The position numbers and the translations under genes are program-made. The notes beneath the pieces are model-generated. The model ran no database searches. It was not told where the DNA came from and worked only from the letters and a program-made list of their open reading frames with translations. A stretch of 17,058 nt of DNA, taken from assembly GCA_041946755.1 (NCBI GenBank), contig JBHGBB010000067.1, positions 1 to 17,058 on the forward strand, given 5' to 3'. Below are positions 5,785 to 14,141 of this stretch, piece by piece (positions within the stretch are counted from its first letter, which is position 1; the number at the start of each line of letters is the position of its first letter). Source of the stretch: JBHGBB01 sp041946755. GTDB taxonomy: Bacteria; UBP4; UBA4092; JAOAEQ01.

Positions 5785-8220
5785 ATGAGAAATAGACCTG
5801 GATCATCGCAAGTCATTATCTTAGGCGTAATAATTATACTTTTTGTGAGTGTAAATATATCAATTGCAGTACAACCAACAATAACCTTTCTCGGTTCAGG
5901 TACCGTGCTTATTGGTGATACCCGGGTTCTAATAGCGAGTGGTGGAACTGCGCCATATACCTGGTCGATTCAGACCGTTTCCGGTGCACCTGCGGTATTA
6001 AGCTCGATAACCGGTGAGACGGTATCGTTTCTTGCTACGGTTGATCCCGGTACTTGTAGTGTGGTGGTCACCGATAGTCTCGGTGCAGCAAATACCACTG
6101 AAAATATCTCTGTCGTTCCATCGCCATCACCAATAAAAAGCTTCTGGCTACATGGGACATACGTTGCCTCACAAAGTGATGCAAACTCGATTATTGCTGC
6201 CGCAACAACGCATCAGGTACGAGATATCCTTTTAATCGTTAAAGGCGGTAGTGGGACTTTCGGTACTACCAGACTGGATTGGTTAACAAATGCCGCGAAG
6301 ACATTACAAACTAATGTTCGAGTCCATCCCTGGGTGATCTGTTTTAGCGATTCTGCGGCAACGACATTAGGGATTTACTCTACCGTTGGCGGGTCATGGA
6401 TAAATCCGATGGACCCGCGATATCGGCAGTATTTAATGGATTCTTGTATTATTCCATTAGCTCGAGACCATCAGGATATTAACGGAATCCATTTAGATTG
6501 TTATCGTTATCCAGGCAACGCTTATAAATATGATCAGGGAGCTTCGCTGGTGAGTTTTTGCGCAGAGATTGCAACTACAGTGCGAAAGTATAATCCAGCA
6601 ATACCAATCTCAATTGCCCCGATGCCGGAAACCAGCGGAAACGAATATTATTATGGGCAAAGTTATTATAAATTATCTACTGCCGGCTGCCGGTTTTTCG
6701 GGGTGATGTCGTATACCGGAAATTATGAAGCGTCAGCCGCTTGGGTAGGGAGAGTAACGAGATATGTTCGGAACACCTCTGCACGGACTTGTGGGGTATA
6801 TGCTGGTGAGCAATTTACTTATGATTCTCCCGTAAATGGCTCTTATTATATGGCTTCAACAGAGATTGCTGCAGAAACCAAGTATGCGGTTGATTCCGGT
6901 GCGCAAGGAGTAGCTGCATTCCGCTGGCCGATTCAATCATATCAATGGACCGCATGGGATATGGTAGGAACAACAGCTCCATTAACCATCGATGTATTTA
7001 GCGCTATCACCATTGCCGTAGATAGCAGTATTGCAATCAGCGCCAGTGGCGGTTGGAAACCCTATACACAATGGACAACCAGCAATTGGAATATTGGAAC
7101 AGTCTCGACCTATTTTAGCGATGATAGTATCAAGTTTTATGCGGTTAACACCGGAACCTGTACCATCAGTCTCCGCGATTCCGCTCCGGGACCGCATACC
7201 GCTACTTCAGTAACGATAACTATTATTCCAAAACCAGCGAAGATATCTTATTTGAACAGTTATGGTGAGTTCACTGCCAGTGACGATACCGGATATTGGT
7301 ATTATGAGAAATATGGCGATGGAACCGCTGCTGGGGTATTGGATGTAGATACCGCTACTACCGGATATGCGATCTTTACCCAGATTCCCGGTCAAAAGGC
7401 GAAATTAAGCCAGGTGTTTGCGGTACCTAGCACTGGATGGTATACCGCAAATGCAAAAGTATGGACTACGATAGATGATCCAACCCAGCATCAGAAAGTA
7501 TATTTATACCTGCAGGAATTGGATACGACCAATGCGGTTGCGGCTTGTGGGAATCAGGTGATATATGGTGGGACGGGCTATTTTCCCGGCGCTGGTTTAG
7601 TAAATCCAGTTAATGAAGAGCTTTCAATCTCATACTATGCGAATAATACCAACTTGGTAGTTCAACTGGTATCAATCAATCCGAGTTATAGTAGCGAAAC
7701 CGGCAATTTGATTGTTGATTATCTCCGAGTGGTCGCCGATGCACCGATACCGGTATCGGTGGTTAGCACGTTAACCAATACCGGATTTGATGAAGGAACC
7801 ACCGGTTGGATGTTGGAACGATATGGCGATGCTGTGGTAGCTGGGATTTGGACTGGCGCATATTCCAATTTAATTTTGTCCCAGGATAGTGGTATGAAAG
7901 GGAAAGCAAGCCAGGTTTGTAGTATCGATACCGGGAAACCGGTATATGGCTCAGTGTGGGTATACAGCGATGCCAGCACAAGTAGTCAATCGCAGAAAGT
8001 ATATCTGTATGTTTATGATTATACCAATGGATATGGTCAAATTATGGCAAGTGGCAATGCGATTCTGCAATCTGGCAGATGGAATCCAAACCAATGGCAT
8101 CAGATACAGTTTGTATATATCCCTGCCAGTGAATATAATGCAGTACAGGTAGTAGGAATCAATGCAGGAAATCCATGGGAAGCACTCTATTTCGATACTC
8201 TAGAACTCAAACAAGGTTAA
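5785..8220 (+). CDS. Secreted GHL10-type glycoside hydrolase with two C-terminal CBM-like modules (GHL-2)
   Basis: This 811-residue paralogue has a signal peptide at 1-28, an Ig-like domain (31-112), the GHL10-like barrel (about 116-395), a second Ig-like domain (400-482), and two tandem jelly-roll modules (about 488-651 and 658-810). Barrel landmarks are VHPWVICF, SWINPMDPRYRQYLMD, GIHLDCYRYPG with Asp238, SIAPMPE with Glu282, GVMSYTGNY and FRWP. The two modules are related: YEKYGDGTAAGVL matches LERYGDAVVAGIW, and QKVYLYLQELD matches QKVYLYVYDYT. NTGFDEGTTGW resembles the first strand of CBM4/9-type carbohydrate-binding modules, so polysaccharide binding is likely. It lacks the PVEL tail seen on GHL-1. 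Cys91 and Cys459 are the Ig-domain cysteines. AAGGAAA about 8 nt upstream supports the start. The gene follows GHL-1 by 18 nt and GHL-3 by only 5 nt precedes separation, indicating one transcript. Confidence 0.77.
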   Translation: MRNRPGSSQVIILGVIIILFVSVNISIAVQPTITFLGSGTVLIGDTRVLIASGGTAPYTWSIQTVSGAPAVLSSITGETVSFLATVDPGTCSVVVTDSLGAANTTENISVVPSPSPIKSFWLHGTYVASQSDANSIIAAATTHQVRDILLIVKGGSGTFGTTRLDWLTNAAKTLQTNVRVHPWVICFSDSAATTLGIYSTVGGSWINPMDPRYRQYLMDSCIIPLARDHQDINGIHLDCYRYPGNAYKYDQGASLVSFCAEIATTVRKYNPAIPISIAPMPETSGNEYYYGQSYYKLSTAGCRFFGVMSYTGNYEASAAWVGRVTRYVRNTSARTCGVYAGEQFTYDSPVNGSYYMASTEIAAETKYAVDSGAQGVAAFRWPIQSYQWTAWDMVGTTAPLTIDVFSAITIAVDSSIAISASGGWKPYTQWTTSNWNIGTVSTYFSDDSIKFYAVNTGTCTISLRDSAPGPHTATSVTITIIPKPAKISYLNSYGEFTASDDTGYWYYEKYGDGTAAGVLDVDTATTGYAIFTQIPGQKAKLSQVFAVPSTGWYTANAKVWTTIDDPTQHQKVYLYLQELDTTNAVAACGNQVIYGGTGYFPGAGLVNPVNEELSISYYANNTNLVVQLVSINPSYSSETGNLIVDYLRVVADAPIPVSVVSTLTNTGFDEGTTGWMLERYGDAVVAGIWTGAYSNLILSQDSGMKGKASQVCSIDTGKPVYGSVWVYSDASTSSQSQKVYLYVYDYTNGYGQIMASGNAILQSGRWNPNQWHQIQFVYIPASEYNAVQVVGINAGNPWEALYFDTLELKQG
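7246..8217 (+). repeat. Tandem jelly-roll (CBM-like) modules of GHL-2
   Basis: Two modules of about 150-165 residues, encoded near 7246-7737 and 7756-8217, share the blocks [KR]YGD.x.AG, K[GA]K[AL]SQV and QKVYLY in the same order. The pattern fits an internal duplication of one carbohydrate-binding-type domain. Boundaries are approximate. Confidence 0.6.
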
Positions 8221-8225
8221 TTAAT

Positions 8226-9758
8226 ATGACCAAAAATATTGGGATTAATAATAAGATTATTACACTTAGTATAGTAATATTGATATGCAGTATTAGTATA
8301 ACACATGCAGCACAGCCGACCATAACCCCAGTCGGTTCAGGAACAATGCTGATTGGCGACGCTCGAATATTAGTCGCTAGTGGTGGTACTGCGCCATATA
8401 CTTGGTCAATAAGAACCGTTTCCGGCGCTCCTGGCCTATTAAGCACATATACTGGAACCTCGATCGCATTCTTGGCAACGATAGACCCGGGAACCTGTTC
8501 AATCATCGTAACCGATAATACTGGCGCAGCGAATACCACTCAGAACTTAGTGGTTATCCCAGCGCCAGTACCGATAAAGAGCTACTGGATTTGGGGTAGT
8601 ACGGTATCAAGTCGAAGTGTAGCCACAACGGTCATTACGACTTCATCGACGCATCAGGTTCGAGATGTGTTTGTTTTGGTAAAAGGGACTAGTGGATCGA
8701 TTAGTTTTACCGCATTAGATTGGTTAACTTCAATTGCGAAAGGATTAAATACCAATGTTAGGATTCATCCCTGGGTAATTTGTTTTAATGACCAAGCTTC
8801 AGGTCTTTCCGGTAATTATACCACTTATGGTACTTATACTAGTTGGATCAAACCAACGGATCCGCGATATCGTCAATATTTAATGGATACCGTATTTATC
8901 CCATTATTACGTGACCATCCGGATATTGCCGGAATCCATCTAGATTATTACCGATATTCCGGTGTTTCTAGTGTCGGTGGCTTGGCAGCGAGTAATGATA
9001 CCGGGGTATCTCTCGTTCGTTTTTGTCAGGAAATAGCCACTACGATTCGGAAATATAATGCAGCACTCCCGGTATCAATAGCCGTCATGCCGGAATATCC
9101 GGATAATAATAATGAATATTATTATGGACAAAGCTATTATAAATTATCTACTGCCGGCTGCCGGATATTATGCCCAATGTCGTATAGCACTACTGATGCT
9201 ACCTATTCCGGTAAAGTTGCCGGGTACTTACGTAATACCGTGGCGAGAACATGTTCAGTTTATGCCGGACAAGAGACCGGCGCTTCAGCCTCATTAGTGG
9301 CTTCAGAAACCAGATATGCTATTAATACCGGTGCACAAGGTGTGGTAGCATTCAGATGGCCGATACCAACTGAGCATTGGACGGCTTGGGATACGGTAGG
9401 TACTACCTTACCGATAACGTTTAGTCCCTCGACAGCAATTAGTATCCCTGTTGGCAGCAGTATTATTTTCAGCGCGAATGGAGGTTGGAAACCATTTGCC
9501 CGATGGACGACTAATAACTGGAGTATCGGGTCGGTAGCCGCCTTTTTTGGTGATGATAGTGTCCGGTTCTATGCGCGGAGTACCGGGACTTGCGTGATAA
9601 CGGTTAAAGATTCAGCACCAGGTCCGAGACAATCGAATTCAGCGACAATTACAGTTACTCCTGGGGTACCGGTAGAATTATCAGGATTTGAATTAACATA
9701 CAGACGAGAGCACGGTTTATTAGAATATATAATAGATGATATAAATCAAGTTTTGTAA
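8226..9758 (+). CDS. Secreted GHL10-type glycoside hydrolase with flanking Ig-like domains (GHL-3)
   Basis: The start was set at the ATG at 8226 (510 residues), 5 nt after the GHL-2 stop, rather than an in-frame ATG at 8175 inside GHL-2. The later start puts the signal peptide (MTKNIG, hydrophobic 11-25, cleavage near THA-A) at the N-terminus, as in its paralogues, and an AAGG lies about 10 nt upstream. Domains are Ig-like (31-112), barrel (about 117-393) and Ig-like (397-478). Barrel landmarks are RIHPWVICF, WIKPTDPRYRQYLMD, GIHLDYYRYSG with Asp240, SIAVMPE with Glu290, CPMSY and FRWP. The segment after CPMSY is shorter than in GHL-1, -2 and -5, and the GEQFTYD block is replaced by GQETGAS. 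Cys91 and Cys456 are the Ig-domain cysteines. The tail begins VPVELSGFE, then diverges into a charged end. It is likely a polysaccharide-cleaving enzyme of unknown substrate. Confidence 0.77.
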   Translation: MTKNIGINNKIITLSIVILICSISITHAAQPTITPVGSGTMLIGDARILVASGGTAPYTWSIRTVSGAPGLLSTYTGTSIAFLATIDPGTCSIIVTDNTGAANTTQNLVVIPAPVPIKSYWIWGSTVSSRSVATTVITTSSTHQVRDVFVLVKGTSGSISFTALDWLTSIAKGLNTNVRIHPWVICFNDQASGLSGNYTTYGTYTSWIKPTDPRYRQYLMDTVFIPLLRDHPDIAGIHLDYYRYSGVSSVGGLAASNDTGVSLVRFCQEIATTIRKYNAALPVSIAVMPEYPDNNNEYYYGQSYYKLSTAGCRILCPMSYSTTDATYSGKVAGYLRNTVARTCSVYAGQETGASASLVASETRYAINTGAQGVVAFRWPIPTEHWTAWDTVGTTLPITFSPSTAISIPVGSSIIFSANGGWKPFARWTTNNWSIGSVAAFFGDDSVRFYARSTGTCVITVKDSAPGPRQSNSATITVTPGVPVELSGFELTYRREHGLLEYIIDDINQVL

Positions 9759-9794
9759 ATAAAGATAAGGAATTACCGATTTAGAGTAAACATA

Positions 9795-11315
9795 ATGCAT
9801 CAGATTAATAAGCGTAAAATATCAATTTTATTTAGTTTAGTAATGTTAACAATCGGATTAGTAAATATCGGGTATGCAACGCGACCTGATATTACTCTAA
9901 ACGGTTCTGGAACGGTATTAATCGGCGATGCGCGAGTGCTTGTAGCTAGCGGCGGAACACCACCGTATACCTGGTCAATAAAAACTATTTCTGGAGCTCC
10001 AGCAGTTTTGAGTGAGTATACCGGAGCAACCGTAGCATTCCTGGCGACAGTCGATCCGGGAACTTGCACTGTAATAGTAACTGATCATACCGGTGCTGTA
10101 AATACCACCCAAAATCTGGTAGTAATACCGGCACCGAAACCGTTAAAAAGCTTGTGGGTTTGGGGAACCAGTAATATTCCGAATGCTAATGCCGCAACTA
10201 CACTGGTTACTACCGCAACTACGCATCAAGTTCGGGATATCTTTCTATTGGTTAAAGGTGAAAGCGGAACGTTTGTTACCTATCGGTTGAATTGGCTACT
10301 ACAAGCAGCAAAAGCAATGAATACCAATTTACGTATTCATCCCTGGATAATTTGTTTTAAAGACGCTACCTCAGCCCGATCCGGAAATTATACGACCTAT
10401 GGTTCTACTACCAGTTGGATAACACCGATGGACACAAAATTTCGCCAATACTTGATGAATACCTGTATCATTCCATTAGTTCGCGATTATCCGGATATTG
10501 CTGGAATTCACGTAGATTATTTTCGATATTCAGGCGCGGGTTCTCGAGGGTTTGCAGGAAATAATGATACCAGCGCGTCGGTTGTAGCTTTCTGTCAGGA
10601 AATAGTAACTACGATTCGAAAATATAATCCGAGTTTACCGGTATCGATTGCCATAAAAGCAGAAGATAATATCGAACGAACCTATGGTCAGGATTATTTC
10701 AAATTCTCGAATGTCGGTACCAGGATTCTCGCTCCGATGTCATATGCGGGAGAATATAACCAACCGGCAAGTTGGGTTGGAGTGGTTGCTAAACGGGTTC
10801 GAGATACAGCAACCCAGACTTGTTTAGTCTATGCCGGTGAAGGAACAAATGGAGCCACAGCAAATGAAATTGCGGCTGAAACCTGCTATGCACTTGATTC
10901 CGGTGCGGAAGGGATTTGTGCGTTTTGTTATCCATTATCTGCCGCACAATGGGCGGTCTGGGATACGGTCGGTACAGCATTACCGATAACCTTTAGTCCG
11001 CAAACGGCGATATGTATTCCTGTTGGTAATAGCGTTATCATAAGTGCTGATGGTGGATGGAAACCGTTTGCGCAATGGACTACTAACAACTGGAGTATTG
11101 GGTCGGTAGCGGTCTTTTTTGGCGATGATAGTGTTCGATTCTATGCGCAGAGTACCGGAACATGTGTGATAACCGTAAAGGACTCGGCACCGGGACCAAG
11201 AGAATCGAATTCAGCCTTAATTACGGTTACTCCTTCGGAAGCGATAGAAAAATCAGTATCAGAACGTATCATTAAGCAACCGCATTCCATGATTACGATT
11301 CATAATCAGAAATGA
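9795..11315 (+). CDS. Diverged secreted GHL10-type paralogue (GHL-4)
   Basis: This 506-residue protein has the same layout: signal peptide (1-28), Ig-like domain (31-112), barrel (about 116-392), Ig-like domain (396-479). It is the most diverged of the five. The RL[D]WL block is RLNWL (Asn166); GIHVDYFRYSG keeps Asp241; the MPE motif shared by the others is KAE (Glu290 kept, Met-Pro lost); AGCR becomes VGTR; and FRWP becomes FCYP at 377-380. The candidate acidic pair is intact, so activity is not ruled out, but a changed substrate or a binding-only role is plausible. Cys91 and Cys457 are the Ig-domain cysteines. It has no PVEL tail; the C-terminus is SEAIEKSV followed by a basic, histidine-containing stretch. 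Its second Ig domain is very close to that of GHL-3. It starts 36 nt after GHL-3. Confidence 0.75.
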   Translation: MHQINKRKISILFSLVMLTIGLVNIGYATRPDITLNGSGTVLIGDARVLVASGGTPPYTWSIKTISGAPAVLSEYTGATVAFLATVDPGTCTVIVTDHTGAVNTTQNLVVIPAPKPLKSLWVWGTSNIPNANAATTLVTTATTHQVRDIFLLVKGESGTFVTYRLNWLLQAAKAMNTNLRIHPWIICFKDATSARSGNYTTYGSTTSWITPMDTKFRQYLMNTCIIPLVRDYPDIAGIHVDYFRYSGAGSRGFAGNNDTSASVVAFCQEIVTTIRKYNPSLPVSIAIKAEDNIERTYGQDYFKFSNVGTRILAPMSYAGEYNQPASWVGVVAKRVRDTATQTCLVYAGEGTNGATANEIAAETCYALDSGAEGICAFCYPLSAAQWAVWDTVGTALPITFSPQTAICIPVGNSVIISADGGWKPFAQWTTNNWSIGSVAVFFGDDSVRFYAQSTGTCVITVKDSAPGPRESNSALITVTPSEAIEKSVSERIIKQPHSMITIHNQK

Positions 11316-11349
11316 GACTCAGGTTTCATGAAAAAGAAAGGGAAGTGTT

Positions 11350-14139
11350 ATGCATCGAACTAATTACCGTAATAAATTTATCCTGGTTTGTTTAACAATA
11401 TTTATTATTGGAATAATGAATATTGGATATGCAGCGCAACCGATCGTAACCCTAAACGGTTCAGGAACGGTGTTAATTGGCGATACTCGTGTATTTGTAG
11501 CCAGCGGCGGAACCGCACCATATACCTGGTCGATTAAAACTGTCACCGGTGCTCCCGGAATATTAGCTAATTATACCGGTGCGACCGTCTCGTTTCTCGC
11601 TACCGTAGATCCCGGAACCTGCTATCTCATAGTAACCGATAATACCGGTGCTGCTAATACTACCAATAATGTCTTTGTTGTTCCGGCACCGAAACCGATT
11701 AAAGCTGTCTGGATTCAAGGAACCTCGGTATCTACTCAGAGTGACGCGACTACAGTAATTACCATAGCATCTACGCATCAAGTACGCGATGTTTTGTTTT
11801 TAGTTAAAGGAGGTAGCGGAACGATTACGTTTACTAAACTCGATTGGTTGACGAATATTGCTAAAAATCTGAATACCAATGTGCGTATTCATCCTTGGGT
11901 AATATGTTTTAGCGATTCTTCCTCGGCCGGTTTGGGAATATATACTACTGTCGGTGGGTCATGGATAAGTCCGCGGGACCCTCGATACCGCAGCTATCTA
12001 ATCAATACCTGTATCATTCCGTTAGCGCAGAATCATCCAGATATTAGTGGTATCCATCTGGATTGTTACCGATATCCTGGAAGCGGATCTGGTGCAGCAT
12101 ATAATAATGACACCGGTTTATCTCTCGTTCAATTCTGTCAGGAGGTTGTTACTACGGTTCGAAAATATAATCCGGCAATTCCGATTTCTATTGCTCCAAT
12201 GCCGGAAATTCCTGATGATAATAACGAACGATATTATGGGCAGAGTTATTATAAATTATCTACTGCCGGATGTCGGTTCTTTGGAGTAATGTCATATAGT
12301 GGGAATTATTTTGCCAATGCTGATTGGGTAGGGATGGTATCAGGATATATCCGGGATACAGCATTACGGACTTGTGCCGTTTATGCGGGGGAGCAATTTA
12401 CATATGATTGGGTTACCAACGGATCGATATATATGCCCAGTACTGAAATAGCTGCAGAAACGAAATCTGCTGTCGATTTCGGAGCCCAGGGAGTATGTGC
12501 ATTCCGTTGGCCGATACAGTCATATCAATGGACATCATGGGATACTGTTGGTACTACCGGACAGTATACATTTGCTCCTTTAGGTGCGTTTTCGATTCCA
12601 ATGGGTACCGATACCATAATCAGTCTTTCTGGTGGCTGGAAACCATATGCTCGATGGACGACCAGTAATTGGAGTATCGGTTCGGTAGCGGTTTTTTATG
12701 GTGACGATAGTATCCGCTTTTTCGCTCGTAATACTGGAACCTGCACTGTGTCGGTACGTGATTCTGCTCCAGGACCGCAGATTATGACTAGTGGTGTAAT
12801 TACTGTTACTGCTTCTCTCTCATTAGGTATATCTCCCAATAACTCATTTAGTATGACTCTGGGAAGTAATACTGTGTTTATTGCAACCGGTGGTTACCCA
12901 CCATACTCAAAATGGACGACAAATAACTGGAGTATAGCGACGGTAGCACCATTAAGTGGAACTTCAACGCAATTATTTACCCTAGGTTTAGGTACGGTTA
13001 TCGTTTCAGTAAGCGATTCTAGTTCTACTACCGCTAATTCTGGAGCGATTGCAATTATACCTCCAACCCTAACTATATCACCGAATAATGCTTTTTCTAT
13101 TCCATTGGGCAGCAGTACTATTTTCAGGATAAATGGTGGGATACTGCCTTATTCTAGATTTACCACCAGTAACTGGAGTATCGCTACAGTTGCCCCATCG
13201 AGTAATAGTACGTTTATCTTATTTGCCACAAATACCGGTATCGTTACAGCATCAGCCTCTGATTCGGTTAGTCAAACGGTAACTTCCGGACTGATTACTG
13301 TAGCTCCACCACCGAGTATAATTCCTGCAGGTGCAGCTAATATCCGTATTGGAGAAAATCTTCAATTTTCTGTAGCCGGCGGAATTTCACCTTATTCCGG
13401 CTGGACGACCAGTAGCTGGAGTATCGCTACAACAGCGCCATCATCTGGTTCCACTACCCGGGTTTATGGAGTTAATGTTGGAACGATAACTTTTTCGGTG
13501 AAAGATGCCGCGATGCAAGTGGCTAGTTCTGATACCATAACGGTATTACCATATTTATTAGTTATATCGCCTAATACTACGATAACTAAAGTGGTTGGTA
13601 GTAGTATCGATTTCATTGTTTCCGGAGGAACCCCACCGTACTCCGGTTGGACAACGAGCGATTGGACTGTTGGAACCGTTTCATCATTTAGTGGAGCATC
13701 AGTCCGATTCTCCGCCTTAAATCCCGGAATGGTTAATGTATCAGTTCATGATTCAGGGTCACAAACTGCTTATTCCGGTTCGATCATTGTAATACCACTG
13801 CCGAGTATAACACCTAGTACCCCATTCCATATTATGGTGGGACGAAGTACTGTATTACGTGTTTCTGGCGGATATCCACCCTATTCCGGATGGACTACAA
13901 GTAATTGGAATATAGCGACATTATCATTATCCAATAATAGTACAGTAACTTTAAATGCATTAAATACCGGTACTATTACCGTTTCAGTCCATGATTCGAA
14001 TTCAAACACCGCTACTACCGGTATAATAACAGTTGTTATTTTTACGGAAGCACCGTTACAACCGGATAGAGATGAATATCCCTTGCGTTCAAAGTGGTTA
14101 AATCATAGTCTTTTATTTAGCGAAGGAGAACATAAATAA
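11350..14139 (+). CDS. Secreted GHL10-type glycoside hydrolase with six C-terminal Ig-like repeats (GHL-5)
   Basis: This 929-residue protein is the longest paralogue. A signal peptide (1-28) is followed by an Ig-like domain (31-112), the barrel (about 116-400) and six consecutive Ig-like repeats of about 80 residues (about 406-487, 492-570, 573-652, 655-733, 736-815, 818-896). It ends in a charged tail (TEAPLQPDRDEYPLRSKW onward). Barrel landmarks are RIHPWVICF, SWISPRDPRYRSYL, GIHLDCYRYPG with Asp238, SIAPMPE with Glu286, GVMSYSGNY and FRWP. It is closest to GHL-2 in the barrel. Cys91 and Cys465 are the Ig-domain cysteines, and the five extra repeats have none at that site. The repeats may form a stalk or contact a surface polymer. 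AAGGGAAG just upstream supports the start. The stop is 2 nt before the transporter gene, so translation may be coupled. Confidence 0.78.
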   Translation: MHRTNYRNKFILVCLTIFIIGIMNIGYAAQPIVTLNGSGTVLIGDTRVFVASGGTAPYTWSIKTVTGAPGILANYTGATVSFLATVDPGTCYLIVTDNTGAANTTNNVFVVPAPKPIKAVWIQGTSVSTQSDATTVITIASTHQVRDVLFLVKGGSGTITFTKLDWLTNIAKNLNTNVRIHPWVICFSDSSSAGLGIYTTVGGSWISPRDPRYRSYLINTCIIPLAQNHPDISGIHLDCYRYPGSGSGAAYNNDTGLSLVQFCQEVVTTVRKYNPAIPISIAPMPEIPDDNNERYYGQSYYKLSTAGCRFFGVMSYSGNYFANADWVGMVSGYIRDTALRTCAVYAGEQFTYDWVTNGSIYMPSTEIAAETKSAVDFGAQGVCAFRWPIQSYQWTSWDTVGTTGQYTFAPLGAFSIPMGTDTIISLSGGWKPYARWTTSNWSIGSVAVFYGDDSIRFFARNTGTCTVSVRDSAPGPQIMTSGVITVTASLSLGISPNNSFSMTLGSNTVFIATGGYPPYSKWTTNNWSIATVAPLSGTSTQLFTLGLGTVIVSVSDSSSTTANSGAIAIIPPTLTISPNNAFSIPLGSSTIFRINGGILPYSRFTTSNWSIATVAPSSNSTFILFATNTGIVTASASDSVSQTVTSGLITVAPPPSIIPAGAANIRIGENLQFSVAGGISPYSGWTTSSWSIATTAPSSGSTTRVYGVNVGTITFSVKDAAMQVASSDTITVLPYLLVISPNTTITKVVGSSIDFIVSGGTPPYSGWTTSDWTVGTVSSFSGASVRFSALNPGMVNVSVHDSGSQTAYSGSIIVIPLPSITPSTPFHIMVGRSTVLRVSGGYPPYSGWTTSNWNIATLSLSNNSTVTLNALNTGTITVSVHDSNSNTATTGIITVVIFTEAPLQPDRDEYPLRSKWLNHSLLFSEGEHK
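12565..14037 (+). repeat. Six tandem Ig-like domain repeats (GHL-5)
   Basis: The repeat unit is about 80 codons, marked by GG..PYS.WTT..W(S/N)IAT and ending in a (V/A)S(V/A).D...T.SG.I.V stretch. Repeats 2-6 resemble one another more than the first, which is the ordinary second Ig domain found in all five paralogues. This suggests the extra units were added in GHL-5 by internal duplication. DNA identity between units is moderate, so the duplication is not very recent. Confidence 0.8.
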
Positions 14140-14141
14140 TC

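Larger units (their letters stand above)
4237..14139 (+). repeat. Tandem array of five paralogous secreted GHL10 genes
   Basis: Five consecutive genes share the same order of signal peptide, Ig-like domain, GHL10-like barrel and Ig-like domain, with intergenic gaps of 18, 5, 36 and 34 nt. The paralogues align end to end through the second Ig domain and differ mainly in what follows it: a short tail (GHL-1, GHL-3, GHL-4), two jelly-roll modules (GHL-2) or five more Ig repeats (GHL-5). This is a local gene expansion with C-terminal diversification. Confidence 0.9.

Noticed and set aside
8175..8225. Earlier in-frame ATG that would extend GHL-3 by 17 residues into GHL-2
   Set aside because: It would place a polar, arginine-rich stretch before the signal peptide, unlike all four paralogues. 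The ATG at 8226 is correctly placed.
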